Below are positions 26,971 through 38,314 of a DNA stretch of 50,228 nt, one piece after another; positions within the stretch are counted from its first letter, which is position 1; each line of letters begins with the position of its first letter. The notes beneath the pieces were generated by a model. It was not told where the DNA came from, searched no databases, and saw only the letters and a list, made by a program, of their open reading frames with translations. The DNA is taken from NCBI GenBank assembly GCA_905235385.1, contig CAJOLB010000001.1, positions 1-50,228 on the forward strand, written 5' to 3'. A program made the translations under genes and the position numbers. The DNA comes from an uncultured Alphaproteobacteria bacterium (GTDB lineage: Bacteria > Pseudomonadota > Alphaproteobacteria > RF32 > CAG-239).

Positions 26971-28734
26971 ATGGACATCTTTTTTGCTGTCAACAACGAA
27001 TATGTTTCGAAGCTTTGTGTGACGATTTTTTCGATTTTGGAAAACAATCGACAGGTGCCTGTCTGTTTTTTTCATATTTTAAATACAGATATAACAAATG
27101 AAAGCAAAAAAAAGATTGAAGAGTTGCTCTGTCTATTTTCAAACGGTTATATTGAATATATCAATATTGATACCTCACTTTTTGATAAATTTAAGATGAA
27201 TATTGAATACATTACAAAAGAAACATATTTCAGATATATGATCGCCGAAGTCGCGCCTTATTTAAGCAAATGCCTCTATTTAGATGCAGATATTGCCGTT
27301 AATGGAGATTTATCTTCTCTTTATAATCAGGACATACACGATTTTTACGCTGCCGGCGTAGAAGATTCTTATATTCAAAGCATCAATTACAAAGATAAAT
27401 TGGGATTTAACCCCGAAGATTTATACATAAACGCCGGTGTTCTGCTTCTTAATTTAGAAAACATCAGAAAAGACGGCATCATAAAAAAACTTTTTGAAAA
27501 TACAGCCAAATGGCAAAATAAAATTATGTTTCAAGACCAAGATGTAATTAATATTACTTTCAAAAACAAAATTAAGCCTCTTGACAGTATCTATAATTTC
27601 ATGACAGAAAATGCAAAGACAGAGAAGAACAAACGCAAAAACGCTATTGTTATCCACTATACAGGCAAACGCAAACCTTGGGATTCAGGTTGTCACAACA
27701 AAATGCGTAAAATTTGGTTACGGTATGAAAAAAAATATCAAAAAAGGTCTTGTGGCTTTATTTCTAAAATCAAAAATCTATTTCATCGACAACCAGATTT
27801 TGATATTGATCTTGTCTATTTATGGTGTGACGGAAATGATCCTGCATTCATTAAACGTAAAAATGAAGCCCTTTTAAAAGAAGGAAAGCTTGATATTCAA
27901 GCAACGGCCAACGGACGTTTCAGACAAGTTGATGAGTTAAAATTTTCATTGCGTTCAGTTGAAAAATATATGCCGTGGATTCACCATATTTTTATTGTAA
28001 CCGATAGGCAAGTTCCGAAATGGCTTAATTTAGAGAACAAGAAAATCAGCATTATTGATCATAGCAAAATTTTACCTCAAGAAGTTATTCCGACTTTTAA
28101 TTCATCTGCCATTGAAGGTGCATTGCACAAAATCCCCAACCTTTCGGAACATTTTTTATTTGCTAATGACGACACATTTATCGGAAGAAAAGTTAAACCC
28201 TTATTCTTCTTTACAAAAGATGGAAAAATTATTTTTAGATATAAAAAAGATAAACTCCACCTTGAGAGTTTATATAATAGACAATTGCTTTATACACAAA
28301 ATAAGATGACAGAAAAATTTAATATTTTATACGACTTTTTGCCACACCATAATATCGATTCTTATTTGAAATCAGATTTTGAAATATGTACTGAAATTTT
28401 TAAAACTGAATTTAATGAAACCATCCACCATACATTTCGAAAAGAAACAAGCATTTTAAGGCAAGTTGTTGATTTTTATTCTCTTACGGAAAATCATGCA
28501 AAACCTAAAAATGTCTCTATTAAAAAATGGCAAAAATATTTGATTAGGTATACACCATTTTGTCGTGTTGATTCTTTTTATCAAGGCAACAATCAAAAGT
28601 TACGAAGAATTAAACAATATAATCCTGCACTTTTTTGCATTAATGATACAGAATATTCTTCTGACAAGGATAGGCAGGTTGCTTTTGAATTTTTAAACAA
28701 ACGGTTTCCCTCAAAATCAAGTTTTGAAAAATAA
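26971..28734 (+). CDS. GT8 glycosyltransferase fused to Stealth-type sugar-phosphate transferase
   Basis: GT8: DIFFAVNNEYVSKLCVTIFSIL, LYLDADIAVNGDL, INAGVLLLNL. Stealth: DIDLVYLWCDGNDPAF, RFRQVDELKFSLRSVEKYMPWIHHIFIVTDRQVPKWL, FLFANDDTFI. ATG at 26971 with gggag SD. Confidence 0.88.
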   Translation: MDIFFAVNNEYVSKLCVTIFSILENNRQVPVCFFHILNTDITNESKKKIEELLCLFSNGYIEYINIDTSLFDKFKMNIEYITKETYFRYMIAEVAPYLSKCLYLDADIAVNGDLSSLYNQDIHDFYAAGVEDSYIQSINYKDKLGFNPEDLYINAGVLLLNLENIRKDGIIKKLFENTAKWQNKIMFQDQDVINITFKNKIKPLDSIYNFMTENAKTEKNKRKNAIVIHYTGKRKPWDSGCHNKMRKIWLRYEKKYQKRSCGFISKIKNLFHRQPDFDIDLVYLWCDGNDPAFIKRKNEALLKEGKLDIQATANGRFRQVDELKFSLRSVEKYMPWIHHIFIVTDRQVPKWLNLENKKISIIDHSKILPQEVIPTFNSSAIEGALHKIPNLSEHFLFANDDTFIGRKVKPLFFFTKDGKIIFRYKKDKLHLESLYNRQLLYTQNKMTEKFNILYDFLPHHNIDSYLKSDFEICTEIFKTEFNETIHHTFRKETSILRQVVDFYSLTENHAKPKNVSIKKWQKYLIRYTPFCRVDSFYQGNNQKLRRIKQYNPALFCINDTEYSSDKDRQVAFEFLNKRFPSKSSFEK

Positions 28735-28799
28735 AGCAAGTGTTATCCTTGATTATGACACCATATATCTTTACTCAAAAAATGTTTTTAATCACCTCA

Positions 28800-28835
28800 A
28801 ACAAAGAACCGCTTTTTTAAAAGCGGCTCTTTGTT
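28800..28835. terminator. Hairpin between convergent genes, probable terminator
   Basis: AACAAAGAACCGCTTTTTTAAAAGCGGCTCTTTGTT, ~15-bp stem with one mismatch. Confidence 0.6.
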
Positions 28836-28871
28836 AAACGATAATGTCAGTTTATCGCATCCTAATAAAAA

Positions 28872-29594
28872 TCAGTAAAAATTCTGATCATTTTTGATTT
28901 TAACATTTGAACGATAATCAACCAATTTTCCGTTTTTAAGCAAAACTTCGCGGTCCATCTTTGCCGCCAAATCCATATTATGTGTGGCAATCAAAGCAGA
29001 CAACCCTGTTTCTTTCACAATATTTAAAAGTTCTAAGAAAACATTATCAGATGTATTCGGATCCAAATTACCTGTAGGCTCATCAGCCAAAAGTATTTTA
29101 GGCGTATTAGCCAAGGCCCGCGCAATAGCCACTCTTTGCTGTTCACCGCCGGAAAGCTCCGCAGGACGATGTTTCAAACGTTCTTTCAAGCCTAAGCGTT
29201 CCAAAAGCCATGAGGCCTTTTCTGTCGCTTGTTTTTTTGATTTTCCGGCAATGAGTTGAGGAATCATCACATTTTCAAGGGCATCGAAATCAGGTAACAA
29301 GTTATGATATTGATACACAAAACCTAAATAATCACGCCTGAGCGATGTACGCAAAGCATCATTTGCCACGGAACAATCTGTTCCGTCTAAAAAAACTTGT
29401 CCTGATGTCGGCCTTTCCAAAAGTCCTGAAATTTGCAGCAATGTAGACTTTCCTGATCCCGAAGGTCCGACCAATGCAATAATTTCTTGAGGCTTGATCG
29501 ACAAATCAAGACTTTTTAAAACCTCAAGCTTTTGTGTCCCTTGATAAAAGTGTTTAGAAATCGATTTTAATTCTAAGGTCGGTGTTTTATTCAT
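28872..29594 (-). CDS. lolD: Lipoprotein-releasing ABC transporter ATP-binding protein
   Basis: GPSGSGKSTLLQISGLLE, LSGGEQQRVAIARAL, overlaps lolC/E-type permease. Confidence 0.93.
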   Translation of the reverse strand: MNKTPTLELKSISKHFYQGTQKLEVLKSLDLSIKPQEIIALVGPSGSGKSTLLQISGLLERPTSGQVFLDGTDCSVANDALRTSLRRDYLGFVYQYHNLLPDFDALENVMIPQLIAGKSKKQATEKASWLLERLGLKERLKHRPAELSGGEQQRVAIARALANTPKILLADEPTGNLDPNTSDNVFLELLNIVKETGLSALIATHNMDLAAKMDREVLLKNGKLVDYRSNVKIKNDQNFY

Positions 29595-30840
29595 ATCTTA
29601 ATGCCTCCACAGGATCATATTTCGCGGCTCTGTAAGCAGGATAAATTGTTGCCAGAAAACAAAGCACAAGAGCCACAACGGCAACAATAGAAACTTCTGT
29701 CCAGTTAATTTCAGCAGGCAATTGCGATAAAAAGTATATTTCTGCCGAGAACAAATCACGCCCCGATAAAAACTCAAGGAAATGACGAACGTGTTCGATA
29801 TTCAAACAAAACACAATTCCCAAAACAACGCCGATAAGCGTTCCGACAATTCCGATATACGCACCGTCCGCCATAAAAATACGCATAATCATGCCTTTTG
29901 TCGCACCCATCGTCCTGAGCACGGCAACATCTCTTGCCTTGTCTTTGACAAGCATAATCAATCCTGTGATGATATTAAACGCTGCCACAAGTATAATCAG
30001 TGTTAAAATCAGAAACATCACGTTCCGCTCAACATCAACAGCATTAAAAAACGCGGAATTACTTTGTTTCCAATCATAAACATAAGCGTCTAACCCCACA
30101 CTCTCTTCAATCATATGACGCATTTGTTTTAAATCATCTCCGTTTGAAAGGGTAACATCAATCTGAGTTGCCGCCCCGTAAAGACCGAAAAACTTCTGAG
30201 CAGCCTCAATCGGCATAAAAACAAAATTTGAATCATATTCATACATACCGACATTAAATGTTCCTAAAACGACATACGATTTCATTCTCGGAACCGTTCC
30301 AAACGCCGTCACCTTTCCGTTAGGCGAAATAAGCGTGATTTCATCTCCGACCATAACCCCAAGCTTATCTGCCAATCGCTCGCCCAAAATCACATAATCA
30401 TCATCAAAAGCCTCTATATTAACATTTTTCAAACCATCTCGTAACACGTCTTTTTTGATAATATCCGCTTTTGAAATCCCTCTGACAATTGCACCTTCAG
30501 CAACTGTTCCGGTTGAAATCAATAATTGCTTTTCAATCATCGGGATTGCAATTTCAACACCTTCTAACTCTTCCAAATCTTTAGTCGCCGACAAATAATC
30601 CGTGAAAGGATAGCCTGGCGTTGAAACAACCATAATATGTCCGTTTAAACCCAAAATACGGGATAAAAGCTCACTTTTAAATCCGTTCATAACGCTCATA
30701 ACAATAATAAGCGTTGCAACACCGAGTGCAATCCCCGTAAACGCAAACCCCGTAATAACGGATATGAAACCTTCTTTTCTTTTAGCCCTTAAATAGCGCC
30801 ACGCCAACATTCGTTCAAATTTTGAAAATATCATCGGCAT
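29587..30840 (-). CDS. lolC: Lipoprotein-releasing ABC transporter permease, LolC/LolE family
   Basis: ERMLAWRYLRAKRKEGFISVITGFAFTGIALGVATLIIVMSVMNGF; C-terminal TM block. Confidence 0.93.
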   Translation of the reverse strand: MPMIFSKFERMLAWRYLRAKRKEGFISVITGFAFTGIALGVATLIIVMSVMNGFKSELLSRILGLNGHIMVVSTPGYPFTDYLSATKDLEELEGVEIAIPMIEKQLLISTGTVAEGAIVRGISKADIIKKDVLRDGLKNVNIEAFDDDYVILGERLADKLGVMVGDEITLISPNGKVTAFGTVPRMKSYVVLGTFNVGMYEYDSNFVFMPIEAAQKFFGLYGAATQIDVTLSNGDDLKQMRHMIEESVGLDAYVYDWKQSNSAFFNAVDVERNVMFLILTLIILVAAFNIITGLIMLVKDKARDVAVLRTMGATKGMIMRIFMADGAYIGIVGTLIGVVLGIVFCLNIEHVRHFLEFLSGRDLFSAEIYFLSQLPAEINWTEVSIVAVVALVLCFLATIYPAYRAAKYDPVEALRYE

Positions 30841-30846
30841 ATATCC

Positions 30847-31986
<1,140 letters not shown>

Positions 31987-31991
31987 TTAAC

Positions 31992-32888
31992 CTATTTATT
32001 TGTATTTGTTAATTTAGGACTAACCCACATTTGACCTTGCCTTAAAAATTCCGGCAATTCTTTTAATGCCGAAGCACCCGCAGCCTTTGCATGCCCTCCG
32101 CCTCCGAACTTCATGGCAATTTTAGAAACATCAACATCATCTTTTGCCGTATAGAAAGACAAATTCCAGCAATTTTTCTTATTCATAAAAAAATTAATCA
32201 TAACATCATAGTCTTGAATATCGTCCAAACTGTCATAAAACTCGGAATAACCCTGAGCAATATTCGCGCAGATACAACGATAACCCTCATATTCAGTCAC
32301 AAAAGCTTGAGCACGAGCCAACCTGTAATTTCGATTATGAATATATGATAAAATCGCTCTTCCTTTTTCAACCATCGGATTAATTTCAACTTCATCACGA
32401 ATAAGTTGCCCCCAAATTTTCTCATTCGGTTTGTTAACACCCATAGCTTGCATCGCATATTCGAAAGGACGAACGCGCTTATCCGATAAATCAAAAACAT
32501 CATTTAATCCCAAAAGCTTAATACCAAGCGGAATTTTCTTTAAAGGATAAAAATATTGCCAAGTTAAAATAATCGCAGCAGTTCCAACCTGACGTATACC
32601 TTTGATCTCTTTTTCACCTTCTTTGACCTTTTCTTCATAAGCTTCAATAATAGACACATGATGATCTATCCATGTTAAATCTTTCCTTTGATTAAGGTCG
32701 AACATATAATCAAGCGGCAGAGCAATGTCACAAATAACAATTTTATCATGCTTTTCAATTTCATCATATGGCAATTCGCTGTCATGATTAAAGGGCAAAA
32801 ACTCAACATCGGGATAAACGCTTTTAACAATCGCCGCCGATCCTTTTCCGTCATGATCTGCCATATGGTATATACATAACATATTCAT
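31992..32888 (-). CDS. DHH/DHHA1-family phosphoesterase
   Basis: YHMADHDGKGSAAIV, DIALP, WIDHH, C-terminal FGGGGHAKAAGA. Confidence 0.88.
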   Translation of the reverse strand: MNMLCIYHMADHDGKGSAAIVKSVYPDVEFLPFNHDSELPYDEIEKHDKIVICDIALPLDYMFDLNQRKDLTWIDHHVSIIEAYEEKVKEGEKEIKGIRQVGTAAIILTWQYFYPLKKIPLGIKLLGLNDVFDLSDKRVRPFEYAMQAMGVNKPNEKIWGQLIRDEVEINPMVEKGRAILSYIHNRNYRLARAQAFVTEYEGYRCICANIAQGYSEFYDSLDDIQDYDVMINFFMNKKNCWNLSFYTAKDDVDVSKIAMKFGGGGHAKAAGASALKELPEFLRQGQMWVSPKLTNTNK

Positions 32889-32896
32889 TCCCTTTC

Positions 32897-33691
32897 CTAA
32901 AATTCAACAACCATACCGTCATACGCTACAAGCACATTCTCCGGTGTTAAAGCATTAACATTATCATAATCACACTCTGCAGCCATATGATTGATAATCG
33001 CTCGCTCGGGTTTAATCAGATTAACATATTCTAAAAGTTTATCAAGTTCCATATGATATTTTTTAGGATATTGTGATTTAATAACCGTCAGCGGAAGAAC
33101 TAAAATCTTAGGTTTGACCTTAATCAAATCCAATCCCTCTTCTGAAATTTGACTGCAATCGGCTACATAAACAACTTCCCCGTCATTAAACACATATCCG
33201 TTTGAAGCAACCGTATGCCCCTCAAGACCTAAAAGATTAACTTTCAAATCATCAAGATATAAAGGCTCTTTGTCTTTAATAACATGAGCATTTAGGCTCG
33301 CTTTAAATATGCCTTTGCAAGGAAAAAAACTATCCCCGATCAAATAAGAAAAGCGAGTCTCAATTTCTTTTATCGTACCCGCCGAGCCGTAAATATCAAG
33401 AGGCTTTCCGCTGATACGATTAATCTCTCTTAAATCATCAATTCCGTGTAGATGATCAGCATGCGCATGGGTGTAAAAAACCGCATCTAAATATCGGATA
33501 TCAGCATCTAACAATTGCGAGCGTAAATCCGGCGAAGTGTCTATCAAAAAACATTTTCCGCCAAGTTCTATATATGTGCCTATACGTCTGCGCCTGTTTT
33601 TAGGATTATTCGGATTGCAATCCCCCCATCCCCTTGAAAGTGATGGAACACCGGGCGCCGCACCCGTTCCTGTCATAATTATTTTATTCAT
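32897..33691 (-). CDS. Metallo-beta-lactamase-fold hydrolase (PhnP-like)
   Basis: GTGAAPGVPS, FYTHAHADHLHGIDDLR metal-binding motif. Confidence 0.88.
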   Translation of the reverse strand: MNKIIMTGTGAAPGVPSLSRGWGDCNPNNPKNRRRRIGTYIELGGKCFLIDTSPDLRSQLLDADIRYLDAVFYTHAHADHLHGIDDLREINRISGKPLDIYGSAGTIKEIETRFSYLIGDSFFPCKGIFKASLNAHVIKDKEPLYLDDLKVNLLGLEGHTVASNGYVFNDGEVVYVADCSQISEEGLDLIKVKPKILVLPLTVIKSQYPKKYHMELDKLLEYVNLIKPERAIINHMAAECDYDNVNALTPENVLVAYDGMVVEF

Positions 33692-34467
33692 AGCTTTTTT
33701 GCCTTTTGAAACAATTTAAAAAAATTATCCGTTGTCACGTCTGATATATAAGAAAAATCTACTTGTTTAATATTTGCTAAAACTTGAGCAGTATGCACAA
33801 CAAAAGAAGGCTCGTTTATATGTCCGCGCATCGGCACGGGAGCTAAATAAGGCGTATCTGTTTCAACAAGAAGCCGATCAAGCTCAATTTGCTCAAAATG
33901 TTTGCGTAATTCCTCCGCATTTTTAAAAGTAATCATACCTGAAGCCGAAATGTAAAAACCGATTTCCAAAGCTTCTTTAGCAAGCTCTAAGCCGGAACTG
34001 TAACTATGAATCACACCGCTAAACGGTTTTTCCTTATAAGCATCTGAAAGCAAAGTCATTGTATCAACATCTGCTTCTCTTGTATGCACGATGAGAGGAA
34101 GCCCGCTTTCTTGTGAAGCTCTTATCATCTCTTTGAAAACTTTAATCTGCGTATCTCTCGGCGAAAAGTCATAAAAATAATCAAGCCCGCATTCACCGAT
34201 CGCCACGACAAAAGGATTGAGCGTATTCTTTAACACATCTTCTGCCTTGATTTCACAAAAATCTTTGGCATCATGAGGATGAACTCCGGTTGAGGTAAAG
34301 ACACAAGAAAAACGCTCACAAATATCTTTTTGCATATCAAATTCATCAAATCTGGAACCGGCATTTAAAAAATAACAAACACCGGCATTCTTTGCTCGTT
34401 TGATAACAGAATCTATTTGATGATAAATGTCTGTATTTGAAAGATGGCAATGACTATCAACCAACAT
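33688..34467 (-). CDS. tatD: TatD-family deoxyribonuclease
   Basis: MLVDSHCHLS, GVHPHDA, GECGLDYFYDFSPRDTQIKVF, LVETDTPYLAPVPMRG. Confidence 0.94.
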   Translation of the reverse strand: MLVDSHCHLSNTDIYHQIDSVIKRAKNAGVCYFLNAGSRFDEFDMQKDICERFSCVFTSTGVHPHDAKDFCEIKAEDVLKNTLNPFVVAIGECGLDYFYDFSPRDTQIKVFKEMIRASQESGLPLIVHTREADVDTMTLLSDAYKEKPFSGVIHSYSSGLELAKEALEIGFYISASGMITFKNAEELRKHFEQIELDRLLVETDTPYLAPVPMRGHINEPSFVVHTAQVLANIKQVDFSYISDVTTDNFFKLFQKAKKL

Positions 34468-35512
34468 TTGACACCGCCTTTGTAACCGAATGGCAAATAT
34501 GAATAATCGCTTGTCTCTTGTCCATATTTAACGATATAACATCTTGATTTTGTTTCAAAATATCAGCATATAGTGAAAACAGTTCGTCAACATGTTCACC
34601 TGATTTGATCATTTCCGAAATAAATTGTAACATCAAATTGATAATGAGTTCCCAAATATTCTCATCACTTGAGGCCATACTGGCAAGTTCCAATCCTTGT
34701 GACAAATCAAAGCGTTCCCCCGAACAAAAAACAGATTTTACGGTCTGATAGATCTCCAAAGCGTCATAATGTGCATAGTCAAGCGCACGACCGATACTTC
34801 CTTGGCTTATTTTTGCCAAATCAACAACTTTCTTTTCTGATAATTCAGGAAGATACCTCCTCAATAAAGTCGCCACATATTCCTCAGAGAGAACATCCAA
34901 ATGTAATCTCGAACAGCGCGAACGGATAGTCGGTAAAAGTTTCGACGGATTGTGTGAAATAAGTAACAACACACTTTTTTCCGGAGGCTCTTCTAAAATT
35001 TTTAAAATAGCATTGGCACTTGCCGTATTTAAATCATCAACGCTGTCTATCAGAACAACGCGCCACAATCCGTCAAAAGATTTTTTGCTCAAAAATTGAT
35101 TGATTTCTCTGATTTCATCAACTTTTATAACGGCCGATCTTTTTAAAGATTGTAAATCATCTTCATCCATCGGCTCTCCGTCACGAATAGCCTTAATAAC
35201 TTTCTTTTTATCCGTTTCGGTATAACCTCTTTCAATCAACTTAAAATTAGGATGAGAGCCGCCTGAAATTTGAGAAAAGACAGGGTTCGTTTCCAAAACA
35301 TTAAGAGAAACACATTTTGAATATTCACTTTCATCTGTCGCAAGCAAAAAACGAGCGATTTTATAAGCAAACGTTGCCTTTCCGATACCTTTCATACCAT
35401 CAATCAAAAAAGCATGATGAAGTGTCTTACGCTTGACACAATCCAAAAACAACTTTTCGGCTTTTTCATGACCGATTAAATATGAATTATCTTTCGGAGA
35501 AACATATGCCAT
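34457..35512 (-). CDS. holB: DNA polymerase III subunit delta'
   Basis: HAFLIDGMKGIGKATFAYKIARFLL, NAILKILEEPPEKSVLLLISHNPSKLLPTIRSRC. Confidence 0.93.
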   Translation of the reverse strand: MAYVSPKDNSYLIGHEKAEKLFLDCVKRKTLHHAFLIDGMKGIGKATFAYKIARFLLATDESEYSKCVSLNVLETNPVFSQISGGSHPNFKLIERGYTETDKKKVIKAIRDGEPMDEDDLQSLKRSAVIKVDEIREINQFLSKKSFDGLWRVVLIDSVDDLNTASANAILKILEEPPEKSVLLLISHNPSKLLPTIRSRCSRLHLDVLSEEYVATLLRRYLPELSEKKVVDLAKISQGSIGRALDYAHYDALEIYQTVKSVFCSGERFDLSQGLELASMASSDENIWELIINLMLQFISEMIKSGEHVDELFSLYADILKQNQDVISLNMDKRQAIIHICHSVTKAVSNVG

Positions 35513-35515
35513 ATT

Positions 35516-36160
35516 CTACAAGCCAAACCTTTCTTGAATAAGCTTAACGATATCAGAGTGAAGGCTTTCAACGGATTGGTCTGCGTTCAGCACAGAGCAT
35601 CTGTCCGGCTCATTTCGGGCAATTTCCAAATATCCTAAACGCAAATTTTTATGCCATTGTAAAACGCGTTTTTCATTTCTTGTTTCTTGAACATCCATTG
35701 TTGACGCCTTCTTAAAAGAGCGTGCCAAACCGATTTCGGGATCAATATCTAAAATAATGGTCAAATCGGGCTTAAAATCGCCGACAGAAAAACGATAAAG
35801 CATTTCAATGTTCTCTTTAGACAAACGCTTGTCATAAGCATAATACTGATATGCTGTTGTTGAATCGGCAAAACGATCACTGATAACCCATTTTCCCTCT
35901 TTAAGCGCCGGCCATACTTTTTGAGTCATATGAATACGCCTGTCAGCAAAAAACAACAAGGCTTCGGCATTTGCATCCATCTTATCGGCAGATCCTTGAA
36001 CAAGAAGTTTTCTGAGTTCCAATCCAATAGGCGTGCCGCCGGGTTCTTTAGTAACAACGACATCAATGCCTTTTGAAAGCAAAAATTGATTCAGAAGGGC
36101 AATCTGTGTTGATTTTCCGCTGCCTTCCCCGCCCTCAAAAGTAATGAACGGTGCCTTCAT
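35516..36160 (-). CDS. tmk: Thymidylate kinase
   Basis: FITFEGGEGSGKSTQI, TKEPGGTPIG, DRFADSTTAYQ. Confidence 0.96.
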   Translation of the reverse strand: MKAPFITFEGGEGSGKSTQIALLNQFLLSKGIDVVVTKEPGGTPIGLELRKLLVQGSADKMDANAEALLFFADRRIHMTQKVWPALKEGKWVISDRFADSTTAYQYYAYDKRLSKENIEMLYRFSVGDFKPDLTIILDIDPEIGLARSFKKASTMDVQETRNEKRVLQWHKNLRLGYLEIARNEPDRCSVLNADQSVESLHSDIVKLIQERFGL

Positions 36161-37296
36161 TATTTGCTACCTCTGATATAATATTTGGCATTTTCAATAA
36201 TCTTTTTAAGCAAACCTATACGAGCAACATCTTTAGCCGCAACCAATTGAACGGTTTTGACATCGCCTGAAGGCGCAATCAATTCAACCACACCGACGGT
36301 GCTGCCTTTCTTAATCGGGGCAATCAAGGGTTCATTATAAATCACCTTAAAGCGGTAATCCTTAATTTGATTTTTTTGCAAAGTCAAAAGAACATCATCT
36401 GAAACGACCATATCAACTGTTTGGTCCGTCCCATACCAAACTTTTGCTTTTTCAATAACAGTACCTTTTGATAAAACTTTATAATTAGCAAACTCTCTAA
36501 AACCGTAACTCATTAAGCGTTCTGATTCTTCCGAACGTTCTTTGTTGCTGCTCAATCCGCCCACAACTTCTATTAAGCGTCTTCCTCCGCGAAGAGCAGA
36601 ACCCGTCAAACAAAAGCCGGCTTCTTCCGTGTGTCCTGTCTTCAACCCGTCCGCACCTGTCATCGAATACAACAGCGGATTGCGGTTGCCTTGTTTAATA
36701 CCGTTATGAATAAACTCTTTTTCTTGAAAAATATGATAATATTCCGGATATTCTTTAATAATGGTCCTTGCTAAAATAGCCAAATCTTCAGCCGACATAC
36801 GCTGATTTTCATCAGGCAAACCTGTCGAATTAGCAAAGATAGAATTTTTCAAACCGATTTTGCGAGCCGTTTCGTTCATCAAAGATGCAAAGTCCTCCTC
36901 CGAACCTGCAATATTTTCTGCTGCAACGATACAAGCATCATTTCCCGATTGAACAACAATTCCACGAAGTAAATCGTCTATTTTAACATTTTCACCAATT
37001 TTCAAAAACATTGTAGAGCCGCCGCTCGCCGCACCGCCTTTACGCCAAGCATTTTCACTAACCGTAAACTCATCATCAAGTGAGAGCAAACCTTTTTTAA
37101 GTCTGTCGAAAATAATATAAACCGTCATCAATTTGCTCATAGAAGCAGGCGCCATAGGTTCTTGATGATTTTTGGTATAGATATATGTCCCTGTATCAAA
37201 ATCCATCAAAATTGCATTTTTGGCAGCCGTTTCAAAAGCATAACCATTTGAAACAAACAAAAGACTAAATACAGCCGATAAAAGTATTTTTTTCAA
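36160..37296 (-). CDS. D-alanyl-D-alanine carboxypeptidase (PBP5/6 family)
   Basis: Signal peptide, PASMSKLMT SxxK, SGNDACIVAAENIAGSE, DGLKTGHTEEAG (KTG). Confidence 0.94.
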   Translation of the reverse strand: MKKILLSAVFSLLFVSNGYAFETAAKNAILMDFDTGTYIYTKNHQEPMAPASMSKLMTVYIIFDRLKKGLLSLDDEFTVSENAWRKGGAASGGSTMFLKIGENVKIDDLLRGIVVQSGNDACIVAAENIAGSEEDFASLMNETARKIGLKNSIFANSTGLPDENQRMSAEDLAILARTIIKEYPEYYHIFQEKEFIHNGIKQGNRNPLLYSMTGADGLKTGHTEEAGFCLTGSALRGGRRLIEVVGGLSSNKERSEESERLMSYGFREFANYKVLSKGTVIEKAKVWYGTDQTVDMVVSDDVLLTLQKNQIKDYRFKVIYNEPLIAPIKKGSTVGVVELIAPSGDVKTVQLVAAKDVARIGLLKKIIENAKYYIRGSK

Positions 37297-37308
37297 TTTT
37301 TTTCTCCT

Positions 37309-38139
37309 TTATTTTTGAACGATTCTTGCATCTCTGAAACCAGCAGATTGTAAACTTAATAATTTGTTATGAGCCGAATCTTCATTAAGAGGTCCTAAGC
37401 GAACTCGATAATAAAGCGCACCGTTGACATATGCCTCTTCAATATCTGTAGAACCGAATTCCTTAAGTTTATTTTCAAACTGCAAGGCTAAATCTTTTTC
37501 TCGAAATGAGCCTGCTTGTATGAACTTTCCGCCCGAAGCCGTTGTCGCTCCTGAAACAATAATTTGAGAAGAGTTTGATGCGACTGTAGAAGATTGTGAA
37601 AGAACCGGCGTCTCAACGTTTTGACCTAAAAGCGCATTTTTTAGGGCCTTGCTCTCCTGAGCCATGATTTCGACCTTAACTTTTGCCGTCCCTTTGGTCT
37701 GATAGCCTAAAAGCTGAGCCCCTCGTTTTGAAATATCAATAATACGTTCTTTAGCATACGGACCTCGGTCATTAACTCTTAAGACCAAAGATCTTCCGTT
37801 TTCCAAATTCGTTACTTTAACAATTGATGGCAAAGGCAATGTTCGATGTGCCGCCGTTAAGGTATTCATATCATAACTTTCGCCGTTTGCGGTCCTTTTT
37901 GCATGGAAATCATCTCCATACCAACTGGCGATACCGACCTCCGAATAATTATAGTCTTCTTTCGGATAATACCATCTGCCCATAATTTGATAAGGATTGC
38001 CGACTTTATAAACGCCGCCGTATTGCTTAATGACCATAGCTTGAGCCTTAGGTGACAAACCGGCAAGTTCGGGCGTTCCATGAGTTGAACATCCGGTAAC
38101 AAAACAAATCAATAAAAAGATTTTGAAGTATTTAAGCAT
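37309..38139 (-). CDS. rlpA: Septal ring lytic transglycosylase RlpA family lipoprotein with SPOR domain
   Basis: Lipobox CFVTGC, GIASWYGDDFHAKRTANGE, VRVNDRGPY, C-terminal SPOR. Confidence 0.93.
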   Translation of the reverse strand: MLKYFKIFLLICFVTGCSTHGTPELAGLSPKAQAMVIKQYGGVYKVGNPYQIMGRWYYPKEDYNYSEVGIASWYGDDFHAKRTANGESYDMNTLTAAHRTLPLPSIVKVTNLENGRSLVLRVNDRGPYAKERIIDISKRGAQLLGYQTKGTAKVKVEIMAQESKALKNALLGQNVETPVLSQSSTVASNSSQIIVSGATTASGGKFIQAGSFREKDLALQFENKLKEFGSTDIEEAYVNGALYYRVRLGPLNEDSAHNKLLSLQSAGFRDARIVQK

Positions 38140-38314
38140 ATTTATCTTATCTTTCGTTCATAACAGATAAGATAAACTAGCGTTTTTTTTAGCTTTCATC
38201 AAGCATGATTACAAGGTTATACAATAAAAATCTTCTCTGATTGATAACTTTGACATCACTTTCTTAACAAAGTTAAAACTTAAGAGAATATTCTGAAACC
38301 AGTGAATGAAAATC

